A DNA stretch of 64,000 bases from Bhargavaea changchunensis (GCF_042665595.1 NZ_JBHTCT010000012.1:186001-250000); one strand, 5' to 3'; shown: positions 1 to 11,386, counted from the stretch's first letter. Numbers and translations: made by a program. The notes: generated by a model not told the origin, from the letters alone.

Positions 1-684
1 ATCCGCTACCGCTCGAACAACGACTGGAACTGCCCGATCGTCGTGCGCGCCCCGTTCGGCGGCGGCGTCCATGGCGCCCTTTACCATTCCCAGTCGGTGG
101 AGGCGGTTTTCGCCAACCAGCCGGGGCTTAAGATCGTCATTCCTTCGACGCCTTATGATGCCAAGGGGCTTCTGAAAGCGGCCATCCGTGACGACGATCC
201 GGTCCTGTTCTTTGAACATAAGCGCGCCTACCGGCTGATCAAAGGCGAGGTTCCGGATGAGGACTACACCCTTCCGATCGGAAAGGCGGACGTCAAGCGC
301 GAGGGTGAGGACATCACCGTCATCACCTACGGCCTCGCGGTTCACTTTGCCCTTCAGGCAGCCGAGCGGCTTGCCGAGGACGGCATATCTGTTCATGTCC
401 TTGACCTCAGAACGGTTTACCCGCTTGACCGTGAAGCGATTGCCGAGGCGGCCTCGAAAACGGGCAAGGTGCTTCTTGTCACGGAAGACAACAAGGAAGG
501 CAGCATCATGAGTGAAGTGGCGGCCATCATCGCGGAAGAGTGCCTGTTCGACCTGGACGCACCGATCCAGCGCCTGGCCGGGCCGGACGTGCCGGCCATG
601 CCATACGCACCGACAATGGAGAAATACTTCATGATCAATCCGGACAAGGTCGAGAAAGCGATGCGCGATCTCGCGGAATTCTGA
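1..684 (+). CDS. bkdAB: Branched-chain 2-oxoacid dehydrogenase E1 beta subunit (5' partial)
   Basis: The reading frame is open from base 1, so the gene begins upstream of the window; 227 codons are visible. The product is the beta chain of the thiamine-diphosphate E1 component that decarboxylates the 2-oxoacids of valine, leucine and isoleucine in the cytosol. The visible part covers the pyrimidine-binding and transketolase C-terminal domains: an RAPFGGGVHGALYHSQS segment, then PSTPYDAKGLLKAAI, and the C-terminal VTYGLAVHFALQAAERL and EDNKEGSIMSEVAA blocks. The E2 gene follows 20 bases downstream, as in Bacillus bkd operons, which favours this complex over pyruvate dehydrogenase. Confidence 0.93.
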   Translation: MRYRSNNDWNCPIVVRAPFGGGVHGALYHSQSVEAVFANQPGLKIVIPSTPYDAKGLLKAAIRDDDPVLFFEHKRAYRLIKGEVPDEDYTLPIGKADVKREGEDITVITYGLAVHFALQAAERLAEDGISVHVLDLRTVYPLDREAIAEAASKTGKVLLVTEDNKEGSIMSEVAAIIAEECLFDLDAPIQRLAGPDVPAMPYAPTMEKYFMINPDKVEKAMRDLAEF

Positions 685-704
685 TACGGACGGAGGGCTA
701 CCAA

Positions 705-2045
705 GTGGCGAAACAAACAATCACCATGCCCCAGCTGGGCGAAAGCGTCACCGAGGGCACCATTGAACGCTGGCTCGTGAAACCGGGAGATACGGTCGAG
801 AAATACGACCCCCTCGCCGAGGTCAATACGGATAAGGTGACGGCAGAGATCCCGTCTTCCTTCTCCGGCACAATCAAGGAACTCATCGCCAGTGAAGGCG
901 ACACACTAGAAGTCGGGGCGGCTGTCTGCACGATTGAGACGGAAGGCGGAGAATCGGCAGAAGCCAAGGCCGCGCCCGCAGAAAGCGAACCGGCGAACGA
1001 GATGCCGGCTGCCGGCTCTGATCAGCATGAAAAGCTGTCGGGGACCGGAGGGTCTTCCACTCCGGCGAAAGCCGATCCATCAGGTGCGAGGTATTCACCC
1101 GCCGTGCTGCGACTTTCCCAGGAACACGGCATCGATCTTTCGCAGGTAGAGGGTTCGGGCCGCGGAGGCAGGATCACGAGGAAGGATCTTATGCGGCTGA
1201 TCGAGTCGGGGAATATCCCGACGCAATCCGACGGACCACAGCATGAGCCGGCGCAAACCCGGGCCGAGCAGCCAAAAACGGGTGCGGCACCTGCTCCGGC
1301 AGAACAGCCTGGACGCCAGCCGGCGGGCGTCCAGACAGCTGCAGGCGACGTGGAAATTCCGGTCTCCGGCGTACGCCGCGCGATCGCGAACAATATGCTG
1401 CGTTCCAAACAGGAAGCGCCGCATGCCTGGACGATGGTCGAAGTCGATGTGACGGGCCTCGTCCAGTACCGCGATTCCATCAAGAACGAGTTTAAGAGCA
1501 AGGAAGGCTTCGGCCTGACTTACTTCGCCTTTTTCGTGAAGGCCGTAGCCCAGGCGCTGAAGGAATTCCCGATGATGAACTCGATGTGGGCGGGCGACAA
1601 GATCGTCCAGAAAAAGGCGATCAACATCTCAATCGCTGTCGCGACAGAAGATGCCCTGTTCGTTCCGGTCATCAGGGATGCCGACGAAAAGACAATCAAA
1701 GGCATCGCGCGCGAGGTCAAGGAGCTGGCCGATAAGGTCCGGAGCGGAAAACTGAAATCCGAAGAGATGCAGGGCGGAACGTTCACGGTGAACAACACCG
1801 GTTCGTTCGGTTCCGTCCAGTCGATGGGGATCATCAATTATCCGCAGGCTGCGATTCTCCAGGTGGAATCGATCGTCAAGCGCCCGGTCATCATGGATGG
1901 AGGCATGTTCGCAGCCCGCGACATGGTCAATCTGTGCCTCTCCCTCGATCACCGCGTGCTGGACGGCCTCGTGGCAGGACGGTTCCTAGCCCGGGTCAAG
2001 GAGATCCTCGAGAATATATCGAGTGAGAATACCTCGGTCTACTGA
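705..2045 (+). CDS. bkdB: Branched-chain 2-oxoacid dehydrogenase E2 (lipoamide acyltransferase)
   Basis: The 446-aa E2 core transfers branched acyl groups from lipoate to CoA. A GTG start at 705 was chosen because GGAGGG lies 8 bases upstream and gives the canonical N-terminus MAKQTITMPQLGES; the longer open frame from 540 overlaps E1 beta. An N-terminal lipoyl domain carries the lipoylated Lys44 in NTDKVTAE. A Pro/Ala/Gln-rich linker follows, then a peripheral subunit-binding domain near residues 129-162 (YSPAVLRLSQEHGID). The C-terminal catalytic domain ends with LDHRVLDG near residue 415, which holds the catalytic His. It is the last gene before a strong terminator, so it ends the bkd operon. 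Confidence 0.93.
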   Translation: MAKQTITMPQLGESVTEGTIERWLVKPGDTVEKYDPLAEVNTDKVTAEIPSSFSGTIKELIASEGDTLEVGAAVCTIETEGGESAEAKAAPAESEPANEMPAAGSDQHEKLSGTGGSSTPAKADPSGARYSPAVLRLSQEHGIDLSQVEGSGRGGRITRKDLMRLIESGNIPTQSDGPQHEPAQTRAEQPKTGAAPAPAEQPGRQPAGVQTAAGDVEIPVSGVRRAIANNMLRSKQEAPHAWTMVEVDVTGLVQYRDSIKNEFKSKEGFGLTYFAFFVKAVAQALKEFPMMNSMWAGDKIVQKKAINISIAVATEDALFVPVIRDADEKTIKGIAREVKELADKVRSGKLKSEEMQGGTFTVNNTGSFGSVQSMGIINYPQAAILQVESIVKRPVIMDGGMFAARDMVNLCLSLDHRVLDGLVAGRFLARVKEILENISSENTSVY

Positions 2046-2052
2046 CCGCATC

Positions 2053-2085
2053 GGCCGGGAAGCTCTCCGCTTCCCGGCCTTTTTC
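2053..2085 (+). terminator. Rho-independent terminator after bkdB
   Basis: A GC-rich hairpin (GGCCGGGAAG paired with CTTCCCGGCC, 8 bases after the bkdB stop) is followed by TTTTTCT. Confidence 0.88.
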
Positions 2086-2176
2086 TATTGCAGGCAGGAA
2101 CGTCCTGGCCAAACATTACGATTGCGGCGGGATTTCGCTTGTTCAGACAGGCATCGCCATCGATTAGCATTCCATC

Positions 2177-2205
2177 TTTCAAGCCTGCCTGTTCTCCGGT
2201 AGAAT
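2177..2205 (+). promoter_or_regulatory. Putative sigma-A promoter of mutA-mutB-meaB
   Basis: TTTCAA (2177-2182), a 17-base spacer and TAGAAT (2200-2205) lie about 35 bases upstream of the mutA start, after the bkd terminator. The -35 is weak, so this is only a candidate. Confidence 0.4.
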
Positions 2206-2240
2206 GAAAATAGGCAAAATTCACATTGGGGGAGACGTAT

Positions 2241-3928
2241 ATGACAATTCATACGATGAAACAGACGTCGTTCGCACAGCCCACCGCAGGGGAATGGACC
2301 GAAGCAGCTGAAGCTTCGCTAAAAGGGAAACCGCTTGCATCACTTGAAACGGCGACACCCGAAGGCATCACGCTTAAGCCGCTTTACACCTCGGATGATA
2401 TTCCGGAAGGACAGGAAGAGCGGCTGAACGCCATCCGGAACGGGGTGGGGAAGGCTGACTGGACGGTGCTCCAGGAAACCTGCGAGACTGACCCGGCAAT
2501 ATTCCTGGAAAAGACAAAAACTGCGCTTGTCAGGGGGAACGGCGCGGTCGTCTATACAGGCGGATGGGAAAAAGAAGCAGATTCCGGGGTGCTCGATGCT
2601 CTGGCATCACTGATCACCGAAGTGCCCGTTTATGTGCGGTGCCGGCCAGATGATCCGTTTCTCGCCGTATTCGGCCGTGTTGAGGAAGACAAACGGAAGC
2701 AGGTTACAGGCTACGCCGATGTGGATGCGTCTGCTGACCTTTCCCACAGGTTCCCGTCACTGCGGACCATCGCCGTGGACACGGGATCCGTACATATGAA
2801 AGGGGCAGATGCCGTGACCGAGCTGGCCGCGGCCCTTTCCGAGGCAGCTGATATCGCCGGGAAGGAAGATGATTTTGGAGCAATGGCCCGAAAGCTTTTC
2901 TTCACATTTGACATTGATACTCACTTTTTCACTGAAATCGCCAAACTGCGTGCATTCCGTCTGCTGTTCCGGTCGTTTTCGGCTGCATACGGCGTGAAGG
3001 AGCCGCTGCGGGTGCCGGTTATTGCCCGGACATCGCTGCGCACCTATACACTGGCGGACCCGTATGTCAACCTTCTCAGGAGCGGCAATGAAGCCTTTGC
3101 GGCCGCTATCGGCGGCGCGGATGCCATCACGGTCGCGCCTCTTGATGCCCTGACGGGAAGCACAGGCTTCTCCGAACGCGTCGCGCGCAATGTCCAGCAC
3201 ATCCTCAAGGAGGAAGCCCATGCAGACCGCGTTTTGGATCCGGCCGGTGGTTCTTACTACATCGAATCGCTGACCGAGTCGCTTTACCGGAAAGCATGGG
3301 AACAGTTCCTGGAATTCGAACAACGGGGAGGGATCTCGGCCATCACCTCGGACGGCACACTGGACCGGCTGCTCGCAGAGAAAAAAGAATCGCGCATCCG
3401 CCGTCTTGCCACAAGGAAAGAGTCACTGATCGGGACGAACATCTATGCCGATCCTGCAGAGGAGATCCAAAATCAGACCCCGTCAGAAAAATCGGATGGC
3501 CGTCTGGCCGAACCGTTTGAAACGCTCCGGTCTTCCATTCAGGGGGGCAAGGTCCATCTTATCCGCTTCGGCACTCTGAAGGCAGTCAAGCCGGTGGCCG
3601 ATTTCGCGGCGGGCGTGCTTGCTGTAGGAGGAATCCGCCCGGAACTGTCCCCGCTGTTTGCAACTGTGGAAGAGGCCCTTGGATATCTGCAATCGGAACA
3701 GCCGCAATATGCCATCCTATGTTCATCTTCAGAACAGGCGGAAGAATCGATACGGGCAGTACTGACAGGAAAACCTGACGGCACTGTTCTTGATGCTGCG
3801 GGACGTTTTCCGGAAGAGACCGCAGCATCGCTGCAGCAAGCCGGACTCAACGGCTTTTACTACAGGGGCCAGGATATTCTTGAGAAGCTGACAGAAGTAA
3901 AAGGGATTCTTGAAGGGGGAATGCAGCG

Positions 3929-3932
<4 letters not shown>
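2241..3932 (+). CDS. mutA: Methylmalonyl-CoA mutase small subunit
   Basis: This 563-aa protein is the non-catalytic partner of MutB in the adenosylcobalamin-dependent isomerisation of methylmalonyl-CoA and succinyl-CoA. Start ATG 2241 has GGGGGAGA 5-12 bases upstream; an in-frame TTG at 2226 is too close to that ribosome site. The TIM-barrel part has the family segments VPVIARTSLRTYTLADPYVN, TDALTGSTGFSERVARN-like text and VLDPAGGSYYIE. The C-terminal 110 residues are a degenerate cobalamin-binding fold without the D-x-H-x-x-G motif, as is usual for this subunit. The mutB start overlaps its stop by four bases. Confidence 0.92.
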
Positions 3933-6081
<2,149 letters not shown>

Positions 6082-6085
<4 letters not shown>

Positions 6086-7152
6086 CGGAACGGGAAAAAG
6101 AGACCCAAATGCGGACCGAAGGCGGCATTCCGCCGCATGACGGCATGTCCGCGGGTCCAAGAAAGCGGTTTGTCAAAAAGCGGCGTCCCGTCTCTGCAGC
6201 AGATCTGGCAAAGGAGATCAGGACCGGATCCAGACTGGCGCTGGCGAAAGGCATTACACTGCTGGAAAGCCGGTCGCCGGAAGACCGAAAGGACTCTCAG
6301 GAACTCCTCCTCGGCCTGCTCCCGGATTCCGGGAATAGCGTCAGGATCGGCATCACAGGAGTGCCCGGCGCCGGAAAAAGCACGTTCATCGAATCATTCG
6401 GCCTCATGCTGGCCGAAGCCGGACACAAGGTGGCGGTACTCGCGATCGATCCCAGCTCCACTGTCACTGGCGGCAGCATCCTTGGCGATAAAACGAGGAT
6501 GGAGGAACTGTCCCGTCATCCGAACGCATTTATTCGGCCGTCACCTTCATCCGGCACACTCGGAGGTGTCCACCGGAAGACGAGGGAGACAATGCTTCTC
6601 TGCGAAGCGGCGGGCTATGATGTCATCCTGATTGAAACGGTCGGGGTGGGGCAGAGCGAGACCGCGGTCAGGGGGATGGCCGATTTCTTCCTCCTTCTCG
6701 TACTGACCGGTGCCGGTGATGAATTGCAGGGAGTCAAGAAAGGCATCATGGAGCTTGCGGATGGCATCATCGTCCATAAGGCGGATGGTGATAATGTCAC
6801 CCCTGCGAAGCGGACGGCAAGGGAATACAAACAGTTCCTTCGTATGCTGCAGCCTGCGACTCCAGGATGGCAGACAACCGTCCATCCCGTATCTTCGTTT
6901 GCCGGGACCGGTCTGGAAGACGTCTGGGAGACGATTCTCGGTTTTCGGGACAGCATGTCCGTTTCCGGTGAATGGGACAAAAGGCGCCGGGAGCAGCTCA
7001 AGGCCTGGTTCCGGCAGTCGATCGAAGACCGGCTGATCGAGTCGTTCTACGCATCCGAAGGCAGGAAAAATGAAGTCGAACGCCTGGAGGGCAAGATTCT
7101 CGACGGCCGGCTGACCGTGACGGCTGCGGTCGAGGAATTATTCCGCGGCTGA
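6082..7152 (+). CDS. meaB: MeaB/ArgK-type G-protein chaperone of methylmalonyl-CoA mutase
   Basis: This 356-aa GTPase loads and protects adenosylcobalamin in MutAB. Walker A GVPGAGKST lies near residues 92-100; LAIDPSSTVTGGSILGDKTRM and FIRPSPSSGTLGGV are G3E-family segments; ETVGVGQSE is the switch II region. The C-terminus (QSIEDRLIESFYASEG) is the dimerisation helix. The start is uncertain: TTG 6082 overlaps the mutB stop with GAGGA 9 bases upstream, whereas ATG 6109 gives a shorter, more typical N-terminus but has a poor ribosome site. It is translationally coupled to mutB. Confidence 0.92.
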
Positions 7153-7162
7153 GACTAGGGTT

Positions 7163-7191
7163 TTGCAGGAAAGGGCCCGACCTGTTATGAT
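7163..7191 (+). promoter_or_regulatory. Sigma-A promoter of the bacilliredoxin gene
   Basis: TTGCAG (7163-7168), a 17-base spacer and TATGAT (7186-7191) end 31 bases before the start codon. Confidence 0.6.
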
Positions 7192-7222
7192 TTTCTTGGA
7201 TAAACCGAAAGGGGATGCAGTC

Positions 7223-7663
7223 ATGAACATGGATATGAACCTGTTTATGCAAGATATGATCCGCCAGGCGCGGAGTGAGATGGAAGCCTCCGGCTACGAG
7301 CAGCTGAAGACTCCGGAAGAAGTGGATTCGGCAATTAATCGGGACGGGACGACGCTGTTCATGGTCAACTCGGTCTGCGGTTGCGCAGGCGGAATCGCCC
7401 GTCCAGCAGCGATGCATGCCGTTCATTACGACAAGCGCCCCGAAAACCTGGTGACGGTATTTGCGGGCCAGGACAAGGAAGCGACAGCACAGGCACGCAT
7501 GCATTTCGGCGATGACCACCTTCCGTCGTCCCCGTCCTTCATCCTCGTGAAGGATGGCAAAGTGGTGGGCGAAGTGCCGCGCCACGAAATCGAAGGGCAC
7601 GACCCGATGTCGGTCGTCGTCAATCTTCAGGGCTTGTTCGAGGAGTATTGCGAGGAAGTCTGA
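7223..7663 (+). CDS. brxB: Bacilliredoxin (BrxA/BrxB, UPF0403)
   Basis: A 146-aa thioredoxin-like protein that removes bacillithiol from S-bacillithiolated proteins in the cytosol. The family C-G-C motif is at residues 52-54 in VNSVCGCAGGIARPA, and the thioredoxin fold is visible through PSSPSFILVKDGKVVGEVPRHEIEG. ATG 7223 has AAAGGGGA 8 bases upstream; the open frame reaches back to 7163 but that stretch contains the promoter. In B. subtilis the paralogue yqiW follows the bkd operon directly, so brxB is the more likely orthologue, with mutAB-meaB lying in between here. Confidence 0.92.
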   Translation: MNMDMNLFMQDMIRQARSEMEASGYEQLKTPEEVDSAINRDGTTLFMVNSVCGCAGGIARPAAMHAVHYDKRPENLVTVFAGQDKEATAQARMHFGDDHLPSSPSFILVKDGKVVGEVPRHEIEGHDPMSVVVNLQGLFEEYCEEV

Positions 7664-7670
7664 TCTGAAC

Positions 7671-7815
7671 AAAAGCGCAGGCGCCCGCTTAGCAACATAC
7701 AAACTGGAGCCCTTCACAATGAGATAAAGGAAACACGGCGAGGAACGAGCCGATGTTGACTTATCGTAGTGGAGAAGGGTGAAGTTTGCCAGTTGCTGGG
7801 CGCTGGAGCTGGCCG
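7671..7815 (-). repeat. Dispersed intergenic repeat, copy A
   Basis: This stretch matches, in reverse complement, 33003-33151. Shared blocks include GGCTCCAGCGCCCAGCAAC (with small changes), GCAAACTTCACCC, CGATAAGTCAACATCGG, CCGTGTTTCCTTTATCT and GCGCTTTTG. It starts 7 bases after the bacilliredoxin stop. No open frame is conserved between the copies. Confidence 0.85.
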
Positions 7816-7855
7816 TGGCCAACACGGGAATAATCATGAAATTTTTCTAAGTAAC

Positions 7856-7896
7856 AAAAATCGCAGCAGCCGTTTGCCGGCGCTGCGATTTTTTGT
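7856..7896. terminator. Bidirectional terminator between brxB and prli42
   Basis: ATCGCAGC and GCTGCGAT form a stem with A and T runs on both sides, so it can end brxB (+) and the small gene at 7913-8008 (-). Confidence 0.85.
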
Positions 7897-7912
7897 ATTT
7901 ACTTTTCCGTAG

Positions 7913-8008
7913 TCAGATGAACAGGCTGAGTCCCATGGCGATGGTCGACAAAAGCATCAGAGCGACCATGGTGTAGATGACGATTTTCTGAAATTTTTTA
8001 TTGCTCAA
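7913..8008 (-). CDS. prli42: Stressosome-associated protein Prli42 (31 aa)
   Basis: A 32-codon frame reads MSNKKFQKIVIYTMVALML then LSTIAMGLSLFI. A basic N-terminus followed by one membrane helix and a total of 31 residues is exactly the Prli42 pattern known from Listeria, where it anchors the stressosome to the membrane and is needed for sigma-B activation. The start is TTG at 8008 with GAAGGAG about 11 bases upstream. A terminator lies 16 bases beyond the stop. The gene is below usual length cut-offs. The assignment rests on remembered family sequence, size and topology. Confidence 0.85.
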   Translation of the reverse strand: MSNKKFQKIVIYTMVALMLLSTIAMGLSLFI

Positions 8009-8081
8009 TTTTATTCTGGCTCCTTCACTGCTGATGGGTTCATTTTAATGATTTTTTGTCGTTTGCGCAATATATAGAGTT

Positions 8082-8109
8082 TTGCGCCCTGAAACGGTAC
8101 AATTGTAAT
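8082..8109 (+). promoter_or_regulatory. Putative promoter of the epimerase-pccB operon
   Basis: TTGCGC (8082-8087), a 16-base spacer and TGTAAT (8104-8109) lie just upstream of the AAAGGGGG ribosome site of the epimerase gene. Confidence 0.35.
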
Positions 8110-8136
8110 CGGATACATAAAAAGGGGGCAAGGGAA

Positions 8137-8547
8137 ATGGAAAAGGTCGACCACATCGGCATTGCGGTAAAAGACCTCGATGCTGTCCTTCCATATTACA
8201 CGGACACGCTCGGCATTCCACTCATGGGGATCGAGGACGTTCAGACGCAGGGACTCAGGGTCGCGTTCCTGGATGCGGGGAATGTGAAGCTGGAACTGCT
8301 GGAGCCGGCTGCCGAAACGAGCGCAGTTGCCAAGTTCATCGAAAAGCGTGGAGAAGGCGTCCACCATATCGCTTTCGGCGTGACTGGCATCCAAGAACGG
8401 ATGGACGAGCTGCGCGAGAACGGCGTACGCCTGCTGTCGGACGGGCCGGTGCCCGGTGCCGGGGGAGCGCAGGTGGCCTTCATGCACCCGAAATCTTCAT
8501 ACGGTGTTCTCTACGAACTGTGCGACAAATCCGGAAACCAGGAGTGA
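8137..8547 (+). CDS. mce: Methylmalonyl-CoA epimerase
   Basis: A 136-aa VOC/glyoxalase-fold enzyme that interconverts R- and S-methylmalonyl-CoA. The first metal-ligand His is in VDHIGIAVKDL, another is in GVHHIAFGV, and the terminal acid is in GVLYELC, in the usual epimerase order. ATG 8137 follows AAAGGGGG by about 9 bases. The stop overlaps or abuts the pccB start region, so the two genes are co-translated. It corresponds to B. subtilis yqjC. Confidence 0.93.
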   Translation: MEKVDHIGIAVKDLDAVLPYYTDTLGIPLMGIEDVQTQGLRVAFLDAGNVKLELLEPAAETSAVAKFIEKRGEGVHHIAFGVTGIQERMDELRENGVRLLSDGPVPGAGGAQVAFMHPKSSYGVLYELCDKSGNQE

Positions 8548-8555
8548 TGATCGTC

Positions 8556-10103
8556 ATGGATATCTATGAAAAAATCAATGAACTATATGACAGGAAACGC
8601 GAAATCGAGCTCGGCGGAGGGGACGACAAGATCGACCGCCAGCATGAAAAGGGAAAACTGACCGCCCGAGAGCGGATCGACCTGCTGCTTGACGAGGGCA
8701 CGTTCGTCGAACTGAATCCGTTTGTCACACACCGGAACCAGGATTTCGGTATGGACAAGATGAAAGGGCCGGGCGACGGCGTCGTGACAGGCTACGGCAA
8801 GGTGAACGGCCGTCCCGTCTATCTGTTCTCGCAGGATTTCACTGTCTTCGGCGGCGCGCTTGGCGAGATGCACGCTATGAAAATCGCGAATGTGATGGAT
8901 CTCGCAGCTAAAAACGGCGCGCCCTTCATCGGGCTGAACGACTCGGGTGGCGCACGGATCCAGGAAGGTGTCGTCTCTCTTGACGGCTACGGGGATATCT
9001 TCTATCGAAACGCCATTTATTCGGGCGTCATCCCGCAGATTTCCGTCATCCTCGGACCTTGTGCTGGCGGTGCCGTTTATTCTCCGGCCATCACCGACTT
9101 CGTTTTCATGACAGACAAAACAAGCCAGATGTTCATCACGGGTCCGAAAGTCATCGAAACCGTCACGGGTGAAAAGATTTCCTCCGAGGATCTCGGCGGC
9201 TCAAAAGTACATAACGCCATCAGCGGTAATGCGCATTTCCGGGCCGGAAGCGAGGAGGAAGTGCTTGCAGATGTACGCAGGCTCCTCTCCTATCTGCCTC
9301 AGAGCAACGAAGAGATGCCTCCGCGGCTGGAAGCTGATGCGGAGAATGACGACCGTCCGGACCTCGTGGACGTTGTCCCGTTTGAGACCATCCGCCCGTA
9401 TGATGTCCGGAAAGTGATTGACCAGGTCGTCGATGCCGATTCGTTCATGGAAGTGCAGCCGGAGTTTGCCCGCAACATCGTAATCGGACTTGCCCGGATC
9501 AAGGGGGAGACGGTGGGCCTCGTGTGCAACCAGCCGAAAGTCATGGCCGGCGGCCTCGATATTGACTCATCGGATAAAGCCGCACGGTTTATCCGATTCT
9601 GCGACTCATTTAACATTCCAATCATCACGTTCGAGGATGTGACCGGCTTCTTCCCGGGCATCAAGCAGGAGCACGGCGGCATCATCCGCCACGGCGCGAA
9701 GATCCTTTACGCCTACTCGGAGGCGACCGTTCCAAAAATGACGGTCATTCTCCGGAAAGCATATGGGGGCGCCTACGTTGCGCTCAACTCGAAATCGATC
9801 GGCGCGGATATCGTCTATGCCTGGCCGAATGCCGAGATTGCAGTCATGGGCCCACAGGGAGCCGCGAACATCATCTTCGCCCGGGAGATTGCCAACAGCG
9901 ATGATCCTGAGGCGACACGCGCAGCGAAAATCGACGAGTACAAAGAGAAATTCGCCAACCCGTATGTCGCGGCAAGCCACGGCATGGTCGACGACGTCAT
10001 CGACCCTCGCGAGACCCGGATCAAGCTGATCCAGGCTCTCGAGATGATGCGCAACAAGAAAGAAGACCGTCCAAAGAAAAAACACGGCAATATTCCGCTA
10101 TAA
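8556..10103 (+). CDS. pccB: Propionyl-CoA carboxylase / methylmalonyl-CoA carboxyltransferase subunit
   Basis: A 515-aa biotin-dependent carboxyltransferase subunit (YqjD family). Start ATG 8556 has CAGGAG 11 bases upstream; ATG 8547 is only 2 bases from it. Typical blocks are GKLTARERIDLLLDEGTF, the oxyanion-hole segment FIGLNDSGGARIQEGV, GPCAGGAVYSPAITDF in the N-half, and FEDVTGFFPGIKQEHGGII and AYGGAYVALNSK in the C-half. No biotin carboxylase or biotin carrier gene lies in the window, so the holoenzyme partner must be elsewhere, or the protein acts in a decarboxylase-type complex. Confidence 0.93.
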   Translation: MDIYEKINELYDRKREIELGGGDDKIDRQHEKGKLTARERIDLLLDEGTFVELNPFVTHRNQDFGMDKMKGPGDGVVTGYGKVNGRPVYLFSQDFTVFGGALGEMHAMKIANVMDLAAKNGAPFIGLNDSGGARIQEGVVSLDGYGDIFYRNAIYSGVIPQISVILGPCAGGAVYSPAITDFVFMTDKTSQMFITGPKVIETVTGEKISSEDLGGSKVHNAISGNAHFRAGSEEEVLADVRRLLSYLPQSNEEMPPRLEADAENDDRPDLVDVVPFETIRPYDVRKVIDQVVDADSFMEVQPEFARNIVIGLARIKGETVGLVCNQPKVMAGGLDIDSSDKAARFIRFCDSFNIPIITFEDVTGFFPGIKQEHGGIIRHGAKILYAYSEATVPKMTVILRKAYGGAYVALNSKSIGADIVYAWPNAEIAVMGPQGAANIIFAREIANSDDPEATRAAKIDEYKEKFANPYVAASHGMVDDVIDPRETRIKLIQALEMMRNKKEDRPKKKHGNIPL

Positions 10104-10112
10104 TGGATATAG

Positions 10113-10143
10113 GAAGCGCACCGGATTTTTAAGGTGCGCTTTC
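10113..10143 (+). terminator. Probable terminator after pccB
   Basis: AAGCGCACC and GGTGCGCTT form a stem 10 bases past the stop; the trailing T run is short. Confidence 0.6.
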
Positions 10144-10166
10144 GGATTTGACAGGAGGCATGCTGG

Positions 10167-11288
10167 ATGACAAACAAACGGCTGATCGATGAATTCATGG
10201 AACTTGTGCAGATCGACTCGGAGACGAAGCACGAAGGGGAGATCGTCGGCATCCTGAAAGAGAAAATGGAGAAGCTCGGATTTGATGTGAAGGAAGACGA
10301 CTCCGCCGCTCGTTCCGGGCATGGTGCAGGCAACCTGATTGCAACGAAAAAAGGCAGCGTGGAAGGCGCAGAATCCATCTACTTCACCTGCCATATGGAT
10401 ACAGTCGTGCCCGGCAAGGGAATCAAGCCGGTCCTTAAGGAAGACGGCTATATCTATTCGGACGGCACAACCATTCTGGGCGCGGATGACAAAGCCGGCA
10501 TTGCAGCCCTGTTCGAGATGATGCGCCGCATCAATGAAGAGGAAACTCCACACGGTGATATCCAGTTCGTCATCACGGCGGGAGAAGAAAGCGGCCTGCG
10601 CGGCGCGAAAGAACTGGATCCGAAAGCCATCCGGGCGGACTACGGCTACGCGGTCGATTCAGACGGCAAAGTCGGAGGAATCGTGACGGCGGCTCCGTTC
10701 CAGGCAAAGCTTAAAACGGTTGTCCGGGGCAAGACCGCCCATGCCGGGGTCGCTCCGGAAAAGGGAGTATCGGCCATCACGATTGCTGCAAAAGCCATCT
10801 CGAACATGTCGCTCGGGCGGATCGACTCCGAGACGACCGCTAACATCGGCCGTTTCGAAGGCGGGCAGGCGACAAACATCGTCTGCGATGAAGTGCATAT
10901 CCTCTCTGAGGCGCGGTCCATCAACAAAGACAAGCTCGACGAACAGACTGCCCATATGGTCCGCACATTCGAACGCCAGGCAAGCCTGATGGGCGGTTCC
11001 GCCGAAACAGACGTCCAGCTGATGTATCCGGGCTTTTCGCTTGGCGGGGAGGACCGGGTCGTACAGACTGCGATGGATGCCATCCGGCGCATCGGCCGCG
11101 AACCTGAGCTCATGACAAGCGGCGGCGGAAGCGACGGCAACATCTTCAACGGCTTCGGTGTCCCGACTGTCACACTTTCCGTCGGATATGAAGAAATCCA
11201 TACGACAAACGAACGGATGCCTGTCGAAGAGCTTGAAAAGCTGGCAGACCTGCTGGTGGAAATCGTGAAAACTGCGGCGAAGCAATAA
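10167..11288 (+). CDS. yqjE: PepT-like M20 family metallopeptidase (YqjE)
   Basis: A 373-aa two-zinc aminopeptidase of the M20/PepT-2 type. Zinc and catalytic motifs are HMDTVVPG near residue 77, DGTTILGADDKAGIAAL with the bridging Asp, and AGEESGLRGA with the catalytic and metal Glu pair; the dimerisation domain starts near GKTAHAGVAPEKG. The C-terminal His ligand is in GYEEIHTTNERM. AGGAGG lies 9 bases before ATG 10167. The order epimerase, pccB, yqjE matches B. subtilis yqjC-D-E. A tripeptidase role is inferred from family. Confidence 0.92.
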   Translation: MTNKRLIDEFMELVQIDSETKHEGEIVGILKEKMEKLGFDVKEDDSAARSGHGAGNLIATKKGSVEGAESIYFTCHMDTVVPGKGIKPVLKEDGYIYSDGTTILGADDKAGIAALFEMMRRINEEETPHGDIQFVITAGEESGLRGAKELDPKAIRADYGYAVDSDGKVGGIVTAAPFQAKLKTVVRGKTAHAGVAPEKGVSAITIAAKAISNMSLGRIDSETTANIGRFEGGQATNIVCDEVHILSEARSINKDKLDEQTAHMVRTFERQASLMGGSAETDVQLMYPGFSLGGEDRVVQTAMDAIRRIGREPELMTSGGGSDGNIFNGFGVPTVTLSVGYEEIHTTNERMPVEELEKLADLLVEIVKTAAKQ

Positions 11289-11386
11289 CATTGATGAGAA
11301 GGGTCCCGGGCCGTCATAGTCTGTAAAAAACCTCTCCGAATTTGATCGTGCGAATAATTTAGCATAAAAAACATTAAAGAACGCTG

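Noticed and set aside
540..704. N-terminal extension of bkdB upstream of GTG 705
   Set aside because: It overlaps the end of bkdAB in another frame, and the conserved lipoyl-domain start is at 705.
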